A model generated the notes under the pieces. It did not search any database and was not told the origin of the DNA. It saw only the letters and a list, made by a program, of their open reading frames with translations. 64,000 nucleotides of DNA, taken from Epithemia pelagica (lineage: Eukaryota > Bacillariophyta > Bacillariophyceae > Surirellales > Surirellaceae). The stretch covers positions 3,410,001 to 3,474,000 of the forward strand of contig OX337231.1 of the NCBI GenBank assembly GCA_946965045.2, read 5' to 3'. Made by a program: the position numbers and the translations under genes. This document shows, piece after piece, positions 31,065 through 42,580 of the stretch (position 1 is the stretch's first letter; each line of letters starts with the position of its first letter).

Positions 31065-34000
31065 TTACACAACGGAACTGTCGTGGGTTTGTACCGATAA
31101 GAGATGACTGCTCACTTCCGACCGCGCTGGATCCCTCGAGACAACGTCACCATATTTCTCCAGCAAACGGTTTACCAGAAGCGTGGCTCCCCATGAGTGA
31201 TACGCCTGTACAGCTTGATCAAAGTGATAGGCGGCCCACGTTTCGTCTTTTCGATCTCGGATGAAGAACCGCCCAGCCAATTCGTGGGCGAGGCCCTTGT
31301 CTCGGTGATTACCCTGACGACCAGCCACCCACACAGATCCTTGATAGTTCTTCTCCGCCAGTGTATATCTTCCTTCAACACGTGAGAATTCAGCCTGGAT
31401 TAACTTAATCAAATGTCCTCCAAAGCGATAACCATAGTCCTTGATCCAATGGTTCAATTTTGCGACATGCTGAACTGCCGCTTTGTAATGTGCGTTTTTC
31501 CGTACTGGTTCAGATCCAGATGCACAGAGCATGAGACAGTTGAGGGCACAGTAGGCGTTGTGCAGAATGAGATGAGGAGAAGATGTTATATTCTTGATAG
31601 CCACCTCACTTCGTTTGCGTATATCTTCCGCACGTTTGTGTTCGCCGAGGAAGTACGTAAGCTGCAAGTCTCTGGACAAGAAGGCAAACTCCAAAAAGTC
31701 ATTTCCATAGCTCAACGCCTCATCTTTGGTCATGGAAAGCCCTGGTGCAGTTTCGGATCTCACATCCCTTGCGTCGCTTCGTAGGTTCAAAACGAGCTGC
31801 CAGGTGGCGTCGTGGATACCCGCAATGACGGGAGAACTGCCTTGTTGGATCTCAAGACTGTAGGTTCCCCCCAAGGACTCCATTTCATCCAATCGCTTTT
31901 GCCCGCAATCGAAGGAAACCGCATAGGCAGCTGCCAAACTGCAAAATGCGGGCAACAAGTCTCCACTTCCCAGACTCGAGCGGTAGGTTGACTCCAGACT
32001 CCGGTGGACGACTTGTGGTTCCACCGTCCATGATCGAATCTGGCTGTTCACCACAAATCGAATCATTCCAGCATTTTCTCGTGTGCCAAATCGCTCCATA
32101 AGTCGAAGTGCCGCATTGCCTACACGGTGGACAACTCGAGTGAGTTTTTCACTTGCTCATTCGATCGAGAAAACGCCTTCTGCATTGATACTTACCGAGA
32201 GCTGATGCTAGTCTCATATCCTTGCTTTGAAAAGTGGGAGAACTTCCCAGAGCCGCAAATACCAAGGGCGTTTGACTGGTGACACCGTACTTGATGGACC
32301 ATCGGACAATCTTCATGGTCAGACACATGAACAATCGTTGGTCGTATTCGTACGCAAAGGGCATCATGGCTTCCACCACGCTCATACCATGACGAAATTT
32401 GGTGCTGCTCATCTCGGGAAGTTGTGCGAGAGAATCTTCGGTTTGTTTGCGGAGGGTCATTTTCGTTTTGGTCATGTGTATCAGCAAGGACACCTTGTTG
32501 GACATGTCCACGACCGTCTTGACACCCAAACTCCTCAAGACACTAAAGCCTGTATCCAATGCTTCCTTGGTGTATCCTCGTGTTCCCGTGGCTCGAATCA
32601 ACAAGACGTGCGCCCGCAGATTATCTTCGGGTGTGGTGCCACTTCCCGTGATGCGATCGTAATGGAGGCGAACCTTGTCAAAATCGTCCACTCCAAAGGC
32701 TGCTTCCATGGCGCCAAAGGACAATTCCAATGACAGTCTGCCCTTGAGAAAGTCACTAATGCGCAGACATGTCAAGCCAAACTCAAAATAGGCCAAGGCG
32801 GTGGAAAAGGAAGCCCTGGACAGACATTTTTCACCCGCCAACAAGTTGTACAAGGCCAGTCCCATGCGTTCCTTACTGGACAAAAAGCCAATGCCCTTGC
32901 TGCACAAGTCAATACCCAAAAAGGACACGTACTCGGATCGTTGTTCTTCCATGAGTTCCAACAATCGTTCTCCAATGCGTAATTGAAGGAGTTGACGACT
33001 GTGTTTGGGAATGAGCTGAAAGGCGGCTTCTTGTATTTGATCGTGTGTAAAGGTGGTGCGAAGCGAAAAGGACGACAATGTCGCCGAGGGTGATGTTCGA
33101 TTCAAGAATCCATCCCGTACCAAGGCATCGATACAGGTGGCGGCATCCAAGTGACTGAGCGCCACATCAAAGAGTTCGACGGTATCAATCTTGTCAATAA
33201 TCGTACAGGCACTCTCGGGTTCAAAGGCTTGTCCCAAACACGCGAGAATTTGCAACACGACCCGGGTCGACATGGGTAATCGCAGAATCTTGGCCACTAT
33301 AAGGCCCAAAAAGTTGTGGGAAATATTGAGATCGGCAATCCGGAGTTCATCCCAGGCCCAAATTTGACGCGGGGCCCGCCATTTGAGGTAGAGTTCCTTT
33401 TCGAGATATTCCAAAAACAAGCGAACAAACAAGGGATTGCCCGACGTTTTGTGATGAACGACCTTGGACAAGATTTTCACGTCATTGACGGGTCGATCGA
33501 CGACCCGCGCCAAGAGTTCGGAAACCGAATCGTGGCTCAGGTTTTGCAAGTTGATGCGTCGGACCAAATCGTTGGCAAAAATACCAATACTGGATCCCAT
33601 GGCGGTATAACAAGACTCTTCTTCATGAATGTCATTGGTCCTCCACGTGAGGATTAACAAAAAGAGGGGATTTTCCAAATCGGAATGCAAGTAGCGGGCC
33701 AGCTCGAGCGATTCCGGGTCGGCCCATTGGGCATCGTCCAATACGAGAACACAGGGATTGCGATTGTGATGACACAGTCCTCGAAACAATTGTCTTAACA
33801 CATATTTGAGCCGTGGAACACGATGTTCGACACGAATGTTTTTGGCTGCCGTGGGAATGGCCTGAAAGGTACTTTCGGTGGTGGACGGTCGTGGTTTGGG
33901 TCGACCATACGGGTTCGTGCCACCACCACCCTCAGTTCCTCCTCCCACAACAGCACTGGTTGTCGTCGTGACTTCTTCCGGAACCTGATTGGCTGGATCG

Positions 34001-35583
34001 AGGGGCGGTTGTTGCAAAAAGGTAGCAAATTTGGGTGACAATTCTCCCAAGACGGGAATCGAGGAGGGGCCTCCAATGGCTTGCAAAATCCGGGAGCGCA
34101 ACTTGTCGGTTACAGTCGGTCCCTTGGCTTCAATTTGTTCCAACAAGTGTTCGAGGGCCAGGACAAAGGCACTGTAGGGTTCATGTTGTTGATCTTGTTC
34201 GGGATGGACGGATTGGGCCAAGGCGGGTTGATAATGCGTCGTATCGGCCGAGGCTGCGGCTGTGGTGGTGGTGGTCGTCGTTGTCAGTGTCGTGGTTGTG
34301 CTGCTATTGTTATTGCCGTTCGTGTTATTATTGTTGGTATTGTTGGCGAGTTCGGCCGCCATGCTGGCACTGTTGGGGACATGGGGACGGGCCTTGAGCG
34401 AGGATGTCACGGATGTGGTGGGCCAGACAAATTTGCCCAAGACAAAGTAGGGCGAACGATCCGTTTCGGCACGAGCCACGGGAGACGTGACGGTATCCTG
34501 TTCTTCGGCCGCGGCGGCTGCAGCCGCCTTGGTTTCCGCCTCCATCAAGGCTCGAACCAAGGAGGTTTTGCCCGTCCCCGCCTTGCCGGCAATGCAAATG
34601 ACGGAGGTCAAATTGCGATGACGCAGGCCCGTCGCCCCCGGCGCCGCCGCTCGTTTGAGCATGGAGGCATATTCTTGACGCAACAAATCCAGTTCCTTGT
34701 CACGATCGTACAAGGGCAATTCCGTCAGTGCCGTGGCAATCGAAGGACTCGTCGTTGTCGTCGTCGTCAAGGCGGTGCTAGTTTCAGGGGCGGCATTCGT
34801 TGTCGTAGTGGTCGTCAGGGCTGTCGAATCCAATGGGATCAAGTCCGTGCTCGAGGTTCGTACCGTCAATGCTGTGGAGGAGACCGGATCGGGTAGGGCA
34901 TTCCCACTGCCATTGGTGCTGGTGGAAGATGTCACTGGATCGGGGACTGGCGGCACCGACGGTGGACCATTCGTCGTACCAGGATGTTGTTGCAAATCCA
35001 CCATGGACGACGACGACAAGGGCGAGGCTTCGGGGTCCTCTCCTCCCAAGGGCAATTGGGTGCTGGATGCGGCCGTGGTGGCCGTCACGACACTGCTGCC
35101 GACCAATTGATTGTCGGACCGCAACACCACGGGAGGACCGGCTGCACCACCACCACTGCGATTGGTGGGCACGGAACTTGTCGTCGTCGTCGTCGTCATG
35201 TGCGCTTGTTGTTCAAAGGAGGCTTGCAATTCTTTTTGCGGCAAGGACAGAGCCGTGGTCGAAGTGGGTGAAATGCCGGCTTCCAACGGTTTGTGCGGAT
35301 TTTTCAAGAGCAAGGGTTTGGTTTCATGAATCACCACCTTGTTGTTGTTGTGTGCCTCGAAGGGCATGGGCTGTTCGGGCCGCGAAGAAAGGAGGGACGT
35401 GCTGCCAGTGATTCCTACGAAACCACTGTTGTTCCAGGCTCCGTCGTCTTCGTCACTGGACAAGGAAAAATCGTGATGGTCCACACCCGCCGCCGAATCG
35501 TTCGAAGCAAACTGCAAGGTCTCCGCAGCAATGTGGTTGTTCCCTTCTTGCTGCTGATTTGTCGTATACAATAAAGGATCCAT
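31065..35583 (-). CDS. Large AAA/STAND-type ATPase with C-terminal helical repeats
   Basis: Exons 35583-32196 and 32119-31065 with a 76-bp intron (donor GTAAGTAT, acceptor GTGTAG) joining RLASALG to NAALRLMERFG; 1,480 residues from the ATG at 35581-35583. Residues 1-310 are low-complexity Thr/Ser. An ATPase domain starts at LYDRDKELDLLRQEYASML with Walker A GKAGTGKTS (about 331-339) and Walker B CVLVLDDAQWADP (about 613), then LILTWRTND, as in ORC1/AAA_16-like modules of signalling ATPases. The second half (LEYLEKELYLKWRAP, GLALYNLLAGEKCLSRA, YFEFGLTCLRI, KGLAHELAGRFFIRDR, AYHSWGATLLVNRLLEKYG) matches the helical-repeat part of hybrid sensor kinases that carry this ATPase. No kinase, GAF or response-regulator domain is present here. 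A Thr/Asn-rich insertion splits the ATPase domain between Walker A and B. Confidence 0.8.
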
Positions 35584-37866
35584 CTCCTCCTCAACTGTTT
35601 GGTAGAAGTTGTGGGGGTGACAGCGCGTCGTTCGGTTTAGCTTTGCCTTGTTTTCAAGTGATGAAGCAACCGCCACAGAATGCTGAATGCCAATGGATGG
35701 TCCTCTCTCTTTTTCTCTCTCTCAACAATTGGTTCGCGGAAAACGAGCAATCGTTGCTTTGGCCGTTCGAGGAACTCTGTCACTGCCTTCTGGTCGTGGC
35801 CTTTTTCTCTGCTCTCACAATCACAACAACAACTCTCTCCACTCTGTGAGTGTTTTCCAGAGTCCCACACTTCGTTTGAAGGAACGGCACCAGAAGAGCA
35901 AGAGCTCTCTCTCTGCGGTGAAAGCTGTCTCATTGAATGAGAAGGGCCCATCGCCAGAATAGGTGCTCGGGTGCGCCTGCACATGGTACTCCTTAGAAGA
36001 TCAATGGCAATTTTTCAATAGACGTATAGATAATGTCTCTGTTTCGGACAACTCGAGTGTAAATCCGACGGGCGTTCCAGCGTGCCGTCGCGCCGGCTCT
36101 CACACGTTGGGCTTGTCGCAACAAATTTGCATTCTCCCCCACGCACCCCTTTCGTTGGGACTGTTTCTCCCCCAAGCCCCAGGTGACGTGGAACCGAACA
36201 AAGGCACGTACGATGACACACAACAAGCAACAAGACGCTGCTGCTCCACGACAATTCTACGATCTACCATGATTCATGATTCATGATGGCTACACCTCTA
36301 TTCTTGACGTAGACAACATTGGGAAAACTACCGTAAAAATCACATCTATTGCACCATCCGTTGAAATTTTCAGGCTCGCGTTCTATATGCACAATGTGTA
36401 CCACCCACCGGATTGGTGGTTAATTTTCCGAATCAATTATAGATTATTTCCGAATTATTTTTGAATGTATAACATCATAAGTATTTCTAATTGAACAATC
36501 TTGAGAAGCTCATTCGAAAGAGCTCGTCAGGCGCTTTCCAAATCACTGCGGTTCGTGAAAATCGGACTTACCCTTCCCATAATATCGACGATTGAAAATT
36601 CGTCAGTGTTCGTGCGAAAGATAAGGATTTTTTGCCATGGCTTCTCCCCCCACCCTCTCCACCACGATGGCAATGCTCCGTGGTGGAGGGAGTGGGGCTC
36701 TGTTGGAGGGAGAGGCACGCGATTTTTGGGTAGGGCGCGCTCATTCTACAGGTAAATCGTGCGTTTTCTGCACCAATACGATGGTGCAATAGATGTGATT
36801 TTTACGGTACGAACGAGAGATGACATTGAAAATGACCACCGACCACGACTTCCACGAGGTCGAAGGATACCTCTCAACTTTCAACTCTACGATCTCCAAC
36901 CTCTACCAAGTCCACTTGTAGCAGTAGGAATCAGTGGACGGGTTTCTTGTAGCTATCCCATTCGAGAGATGGAGCTACTCCTACGTCACAGCTAGACAGG
37001 CATCTATCCCCTACCATAGAAGCAATCGCTGGTTCAATAACAAGCACAACAACGCGGTTGTCTGTAGCAGGGAGAATGAAATCATGCGGATCGAGACGGC
37101 GAATGATGTGGATGACCCTTCTGGATCAACGAGCTGGGGACGACGGGGACGCATCATGCCAGTACTTAGTAGGTAGGACAACTGTGTAGCTTTTCATACT
37201 CCTCTCTCACACCATTCTTCCAATGGAACAAATCTATACGATACCTACTTCCAACTTCCAACACAAATGTTGATCATTGTCCAACCTTTTGTCTTTTCTT
37301 GTCTAGAGTATGTCGAACAACTGTCATTTTCCTCGTTGTTGGTAGTTCGTACGAAAGGTAGTTCGTTCGTATGTGATCCGATGACACGTGCAAACACGCT
37401 CCTCACTAGACTGCACGCAACATCTATGCGATGATGGCTTCATTCGTTCGCATCTCATTCATGTTGGCATACAACCATTCGATGTCGATCTCATGTCATA
37501 CAGTGTTTTGTTCGTGTGTGGAGGAGAAGGGCAAGCATACAATAAGGCCACATCAGCTTGTCAGAAAGTCTACTCGTAACTTGGCTCCGAACTATTAGGG
37601 GCACGAATTGTTGGGTACCCGGAGATTGCGCTTGCTAGAAAGTTCTAATCATCCGTTCGCCAAATGGAAGTACAGTTGTATAGGCCTAAAGAGTACTCTA
37701 ACAATTAGATCACGGATTTCTTCGAAGGGTGGGCATAACTCCCAAAAAGCGATCTTCCCCATCCAGATCCAGCAGTTGTTGGTGGCAAGTCGCTCTTCGT
37801 CCGTCACTTGGTGTTTCGTGCTCAGAATTTGGAATTCGCCTTGGCGGCGCGAGAGAGAGAGACACC
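35584..37866. other. Intergenic, 2.3 kb, with a TA-flanked MITE
   Basis: Divergent interval between the AAA ATPase gene and the first glycine-zipper gene. It carries the element at 36331-36807; no other gene is supported. Confidence 0.5.
36331..36807. mobile_element. MITE, 477 bp, 28-bp perfect terminal inverted repeats, TA target duplication
   Basis: 36331-36358 (starting CCGTAAAAATCACATC) is the exact reverse complement of 36780-36807. The dinucleotide TA flanks both ends (36329-36330, 36808-36809). TA duplication and short size fit a Tc1/mariner-type (Stowaway-like) non-autonomous element. The interior has no transposase frame; near 36650-36715 it contains two facing G-rich/C-rich stretches (CTCCACCACG and CGTGGTGGAG) that could form a second hairpin. 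Confidence 0.85.
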
Positions 37867-38790
37867 ATGGCGACCATGATCAACAACCCTTACAACCCTG
37901 GTCCGCCCTCGGTGGCAGCCTATTCCCAAAGCACAACCACAGCCGCTCCTCCACCGTCATCCATTAGTTTTCATGCCGCACCAGCGCCCATGCTGGGACC
38001 GGATGGAGAAGTCGTATTGGATTCCTACAGCACGACTGGCAGTGTCAGCGCGTACACTTACTCCGGAGGAGCTCCTCCACCTCCTGCCACGAATTCATTT
38101 CCCCCATCCACTCCCCATTCGTCGACGACGACACCCTACAACAACAACTACAACTATGGAGCGATGAATGACAGTGCCTCGGTGAACATGGCATACCAGT
38201 CTCCTCCTCCTCCTTCGACCACGACACCGCCGAGAGCCAGTTTCCAAGCAGCTCCACCACCACCGGCTGCCTTTCAAAATAGCAATTACGGATACGATGC
38301 CAGTGCTTCCGTAAGTAGTGCCGCGTACCCAGCCGCTGCCTATCCTCCGTCGTCGCCCGCGACTCCCTCCATGAGTGTGACCAGTGCTCCAGCTGTTACC
38401 TCCACGGATCTTGTCGTCGCAGAGGACACGAGGTTGGTTCCAGCCGAACCAACCCAAGACGCGACGGCGGGCGGCACGACAGATATTGTGCCCCGGCGGA
38501 CTCAGTCCATGGTAGGACCACACCAGACCTACCCGGCGGAAGTTTTGAAGATGAAGGTCCAACGGAGGCGCATGACATTTGCGGCCGGTGTCACGGGCGG
38601 TTTGGTTGGATTGGTAGCACTGGGGCCCTTGGGAGCCGTAGTGGGTGCAACGGGCGGGGCCGTTGCCACCCGACAATTGGGAAAGCGGAGAGAACGGAAA
38701 CAACGAGAGAAAATTGCCGACCGAAAGATTGCCGAGGAAGCACGTGGTGCCCCTGAAGTTCTCGTTCATCAAGGCTCGGGAGTTCTCTAA
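37867..38790 (+). CDS. Pro/Ser/Tyr-rich protein with C-terminal glycine-zipper segment, paralogue 1
   Basis: 307 residues from the ATG at 37867 (MATMINNPYNPGPPS). The first about 200 residues are low complexity (Pro, Ser, Thr, Tyr, Ala). The C-terminus has a conserved block shared with the gene at 39866: PAEVLKMKVQRRRMTFAAG, then VTGGLVGLVALGPLGAVVG, then ATGGAVATRQLGKRRERKQ. The small-residue G-x3-G pattern (GGLVGLVALGPLGAVVGATGG) flanked by basic clusters resembles a glycine-zipper membrane segment. No signal peptide is seen. Function unknown; a membrane-associating role is inference. The two copies lie in tandem on the same strand about 1.1 kb apart. Confidence 0.72.
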   Translation: MATMINNPYNPGPPSVAAYSQSTTTAAPPPSSISFHAAPAPMLGPDGEVVLDSYSTTGSVSAYTYSGGAPPPPATNSFPPSTPHSSTTTPYNNNYNYGAMNDSASVNMAYQSPPPPSTTTPPRASFQAAPPPPAAFQNSNYGYDASASVSSAAYPAAAYPPSSPATPSMSVTSAPAVTSTDLVVAEDTRLVPAEPTQDATAGGTTDIVPRRTQSMVGPHQTYPAEVLKMKVQRRRMTFAAGVTGGLVGLVALGPLGAVVGATGGAVATRQLGKRRERKQREKIADRKIAEEARGAPEVLVHQGSGVL

Positions 38791-39865
38791 TGGACACGTG
38801 TCCCCCCTGAAAAAGACAAAATATTGGTTGACAATGGCGATGAATTGGTCAATTGTTTCTGTGGATAGTGAAAAAGGCAATGTGATCAAGAGAGCTGAAA
38901 CCATATTTTTATATGTACAATCGCAGCAACCATATCTTCAACGATGGAACGCTTACCAGAATAAAATGCTACATAAAAATGAATTCCAAAACCTTTCCGA
39001 GAAAATAAACCTTTTTCGATAGATCCAATCCAATCCAATTCATGGCGACGAGCAATGAGTTAATGATTCCTCCGAGTTTCTCCCGTCTGCGTGACATTCT
39101 CTCAATGTTCGCCGACCTGAGTAGCACAACATAGTTGTTTTGAAGATCCTATCAATGAAATCCGGAAAGATTCACATGTCTGATTGTCTTCTGGGAAGAT
39201 TTTCGATATCAAGAACAGAACAACCCTTACGGCTTGATAGGAGAGCATGACAACTTTCTGGGATCTGGGATCACAACAAAAGATTTTGAAGTGATAGCAA
39301 AGGTAGTGCCATGATTGCCCAGTCGCATGTCGCATCCACTCCGAGTGCGAAACAGCCGTTATCGTGTGACAATGGCGCGCTCTGGGCAATAGTAAAAGTC
39401 GCTCGTATCTCGTTCGGAGTTGCTCGTGTTTCACAGGTTCTGGTTCTCACGCCGGATGAAAACCGACCGGCATCCGTGACTGTGACCGAAGGCGTGACGA
39501 AATTTGTGGGCATCCTCGCGCCAAACATCGTGAAGCCGAAAAAGACATCTCAGAATTTTCCGACAAATTCATGGGGGAATATCGGAATCATGAAATTTGG
39601 GTCGAGGGCAATTGTGGCACTGGCCACTATTGGCTAATGAGTGAACTTTTCAGCTCGTTTTCGGCGTGTGGGATTGGGTAGGCGGGCGCGAAACTAGTTG
39701 GAGTTTAGCAGGGCAGTTATCAAGATATCATTTTTCCTGGCGCGCTTTCTCCCACGCTGTCTGCAGCCCAGTTTGCAACTTTTTGCAATAGATTCCTCTT
39801 CTGCGCACAATTCCGATCAGCATCAAAACAAAAACCGATCACAAGAACAACAAGACAAGATCATC
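38791..39865. other. Intergenic between the two glycine-zipper paralogues
   Basis: About 1.1 kb. A 108-codon frame at 39311-39637 (+) has no recognisable features and is not called. Confidence 0.4.
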
Positions 39866-40474
39866 ATGACAGGATACAATTCATACTACCACGAAGACAA
39901 CAACATGAACTTTGCTTCCCCTTCTTCCTACGACAATGGCCGACGACACACTGTAACCTCGTTTTCGCCTGCCCCTCCCCAAATGAGCCACGATGGAGAA
40001 ATTCTTGTTCTTTCGGACTCTTCCCTTCCTTCATCACCCCTCTCAAGCAAGTCCACATACCCTTCCGCAGACCTTTCGGCTGCTTCTACTGATGTCAGCA
40101 TGCCGTCTTACTCAGGATCGGATGATGGATACCATGGATACAACCCCAAGCCGGGATACGAAGGGGCACTTGTTGTACGAGAAGAAGAACCAGTCGGCCT
40201 CAAGAACCCTTCCACTCTTCCCCGTGAAGTACTCAAGATGAAGAAGAACCGAAGACGCCACACCGTCGCTGCAGGAATTGCTGGCGGCGTAGTCGGCTTG
40301 GTAGCACTTGGACCCGTTGGAGCTGTATTTGGCGGCGTTGGTAGCGCAGTGGCAACCAAGCAAATTGGCAAGCGCCGTGAAAAGAGAAAGATGCAAAAGC
40401 TTGCTGACAGGGAGATCGCTCGTCAACACTCGAATGCACCTGACGTTGAAGTATACTCGGGTGAATTCTTGTAA
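39866..40474 (+). CDS. Ser/Tyr-rich protein with C-terminal glycine-zipper segment, paralogue 2
   Basis: 202 residues from the ATG at 39866 (MTGYNSYYHEDNNMNF). The N-terminal half is Ser/Tyr/Asp-rich and shorter than in paralogue 1. The C-terminal block is clearly homologous: PREVLKMKKNRRRHTVAAG, IAGGVVGLVALGPVGAVFG, GVGSAVATKQIGKRREKRK, then KLADREIARQHSNAPDVEV (paralogue 1: KIADRKIAEEARGAPEVLV). Conservation is confined to this 85-residue end, so the zipper and flanking basic helices are the functional core and the N-termini evolve freely. The open frame extends to a TTG at 39698 but no earlier ATG exists. Confidence 0.72.
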   Translation: MTGYNSYYHEDNNMNFASPSSYDNGRRHTVTSFSPAPPQMSHDGEILVLSDSSLPSSPLSSKSTYPSADLSAASTDVSMPSYSGSDDGYHGYNPKPGYEGALVVREEEPVGLKNPSTLPREVLKMKKNRRRHTVAAGIAGGVVGLVALGPVGAVFGGVGSAVATKQIGKRREKRKMQKLADREIARQHSNAPDVEVYSGEFL

Positions 40475-41188
40475 ACTTTGATTTTCTCTGTGGCCATGAG
40501 ATGCTGGTCGCTTTACATCGAAACTTGTTTTATTCCATAATGTCATACAAAAAGTTGATTTACCTTAGAGATGCCGAATAACTTTATAGTCATTTCTACT
40601 TGATAAATTAGCGTCTCGACAAGCATTACCGACTAATGCATACTCCTACACACAACACATTATATATGGGCAAATCATTCTTTTGATTCCTCTCAGAAAC
40701 TTGTACTCCCAGTATGAGTGGATCTCAAGTATTGCGATATTCGTTACGTTTAGCAAGTTGCTAGATTGTCCGCCCACAACAGACCCTATATGGCATGTTT
40801 GATGTTCCTTCTTGCGTCGGTGTTTGGTCATGTGTTTATGTCGTCATAAGCGCTTGTTTGGTAGACTTCCCTTATTTTGTTGAGGTTTGGAATCCCCCGG
40901 TTACCAAGCGAAGCTACATTCGATTGACTTTTGCAGGAGACGTTTGACCCATTATAATTATTTCGAGTCATTGGGGCCAAAGGTCACTCGCTAGTCGCAT
41001 AATTATTCTATTTGGGAAGTGTGAAATGCAAAACCTCACTAGAAGTAGGATTAGATGAGAACAAAGACTATTGTCACATAGGTGTAGCAAACATTGACAC
41101 AACGCAAGAAAGCTTGACAGATATGAGCAAAACACAACCAAAAAGGAGCATGAGCCCACATAAAAAACTACAAAGTAGGTAAGCTGCT
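40475..41188. other. Intergenic
   Basis: Convergent 3' flanks; AT-rich stretches near 40640-40680, nothing else recognised. Confidence 0.35.
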
Positions 41189-42580
41189 TTACAAACTTCC
41201 AAGGTCCAACAAAGAGAACTCAGAAGAGATGTCGCTGAGAGCAGGGTCGGCCACTTCCTCAATTTCTGCGTCAAAAGAAGAATCCTCGTCCATGTTAGTT
41301 CTCTCGAGCGCCGCTTGTGTCAGCCTGGAGGGAGCATCTCGCATTTGGCCGAAGTCTGCATGGTCATTAGACATGTTCGTAGCACCTCCTGCTGTCTCAA
41401 ATTGCATATTATCCGCACTCCCAACACTGGTTGGTCCCTCTTCGGAGTGATACGCCAAGTCTGTTTCTTCAAAACTGGCGGAAATGCGTGTATCCTCGTA
41501 GCTAATTACATCTTCTTCCAAATTCAACGGCACTTCTGTTGCTGTTTCATAATTTACATCAGGATCTTCAAGCCTCGTGACTTCAGCTGGGCTGTGATAT
41601 TCCACACCGGGGATTGACATCCATGCGGGAAATTGATCAAGACTCTCCACAGCTTCATCCGCCTGAAAGTTCAGTTTCGCCTGTTCACTGCTGGATGGGC
41701 CTTCGACTTCCTCGTCATTCAGACTGGCCTCCATAAGGCTACTACGAACTTCATCATAATCAAAATCGGAATTCTCGGGGCTCGCCCTATCCGCTTCGGC
41801 TTCGAGGTAATCCGTCCTATCTGATCTATGCGAAACCACTGGTTCGGTGTCGTCGGTTCGGTTCGATCGAATAGAAGAAGGTTCGGGATCACGATACTGA
41901 GTAAAAGACCTAGAGTTGCGCGACTCGTTTGAGCGATTTCCAGAAAACATCCCCAAGGTGAAGTCCATAGGTCCCTTCTGGCCTTCACAAATCCTTCTTC
42001 TGTGACGCAATGCCTGTGACAAGACAGAAGGATTAATATGAGCGTCTGGTCTCTCCCTATCTCAACGTAAAAGGCGATATCGTATACTTACATGAGCAAC
42101 CTTTTCGCGCGCTTCTTTATCGGAGACCCTTCTTCTGTGACGCAATGCCTGTGACAAGACAGAAGGATTAATATGAGCGTCTGGTCTCTCCCTATCTCAA
42201 CGTAAAAGGCGATATCGTATACTTACATGAGCAACCTTTTCGCGCGCTTCTTTATCGGAGACCTCGCATACTACTCCATCTCGCGTTTCCTTCAGGAATC
42301 GTCCGCCATTTTGTTTTACAGCATTTACAATGCTGTTAGAGATCTGTGTCTTCTCTTGTTTCTTTTTCGCTGCAGTGTATGCGGGAAGAGAGTAGCAAAT
42401 AATCTGCTGGTAACGGATGTTGCCCTGCCACTCGTAGGCACCCTTCCCCCGGCCAAGCAAAACGTCCGCTGGACCTGCAACCACTTCAGACTTTGATTCT
42501 TTCCTCCATTTCTTAACTTCGGCCGACTTTTCTTGGCCTTTCGGTGTACCACCACCTCGTTTTCTCAGCAGCGGAGCCAT
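41189..42580 (-). CDS. DUF6824 (DVLLGRG) domain protein, copy A, with a duplicated exon
   Basis: Exons 42580-42227, 42148-42092 and 42013-41189, all phase 0; introns 42226-42149 and 42091-42014 are identical 78-bp sequences. 411 residues from MAPLLRKRGGGTP. The N-terminal domain GPADVLLGRGKGAYEWQGNI, TAAKKKQEKTQISNSIV and NGGRFLKETRDGVVCEVS is the diatom-expanded DUF6824, whose function is unknown to me (a DNA or protein-binding role is often guessed). The middle exon of 19 codons repeats VSDKEAREKVAH and ALRHRRR. The C-terminal exon is acidic (DDTEPVVSHRSDRTDYLEAE, DVNYETATEVPLNLEED), ending FSLLDLGSL. Copy B follows to the right on the same strand. Confidence 0.82.
41993..42262. repeat. Exact tandem duplication, 2 x 135 bp, spanning an intron
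   Basis: 41993-42127 and 42128-42262 are identical at every base. Each unit contains the end of an exon, a complete 78-bp intron and the first 21 bases of the next exon, so the duplication creates one additional 57-bp exon and one additional intron without breaking the frame of the DUF6824 gene. Confidence 0.95.

Noticed and set aside
32227-35574. Plus-strand frames opposite the AAA ATPase gene, up to 271 codons
   Set aside because: Antisense shadows of Thr/Asn-rich coding sequence with no recognisable domain.
39311-39637. 108-codon frame between the glycine-zipper genes
   Set aside because: No recognisable features, homology or coding bias; too weak to call.
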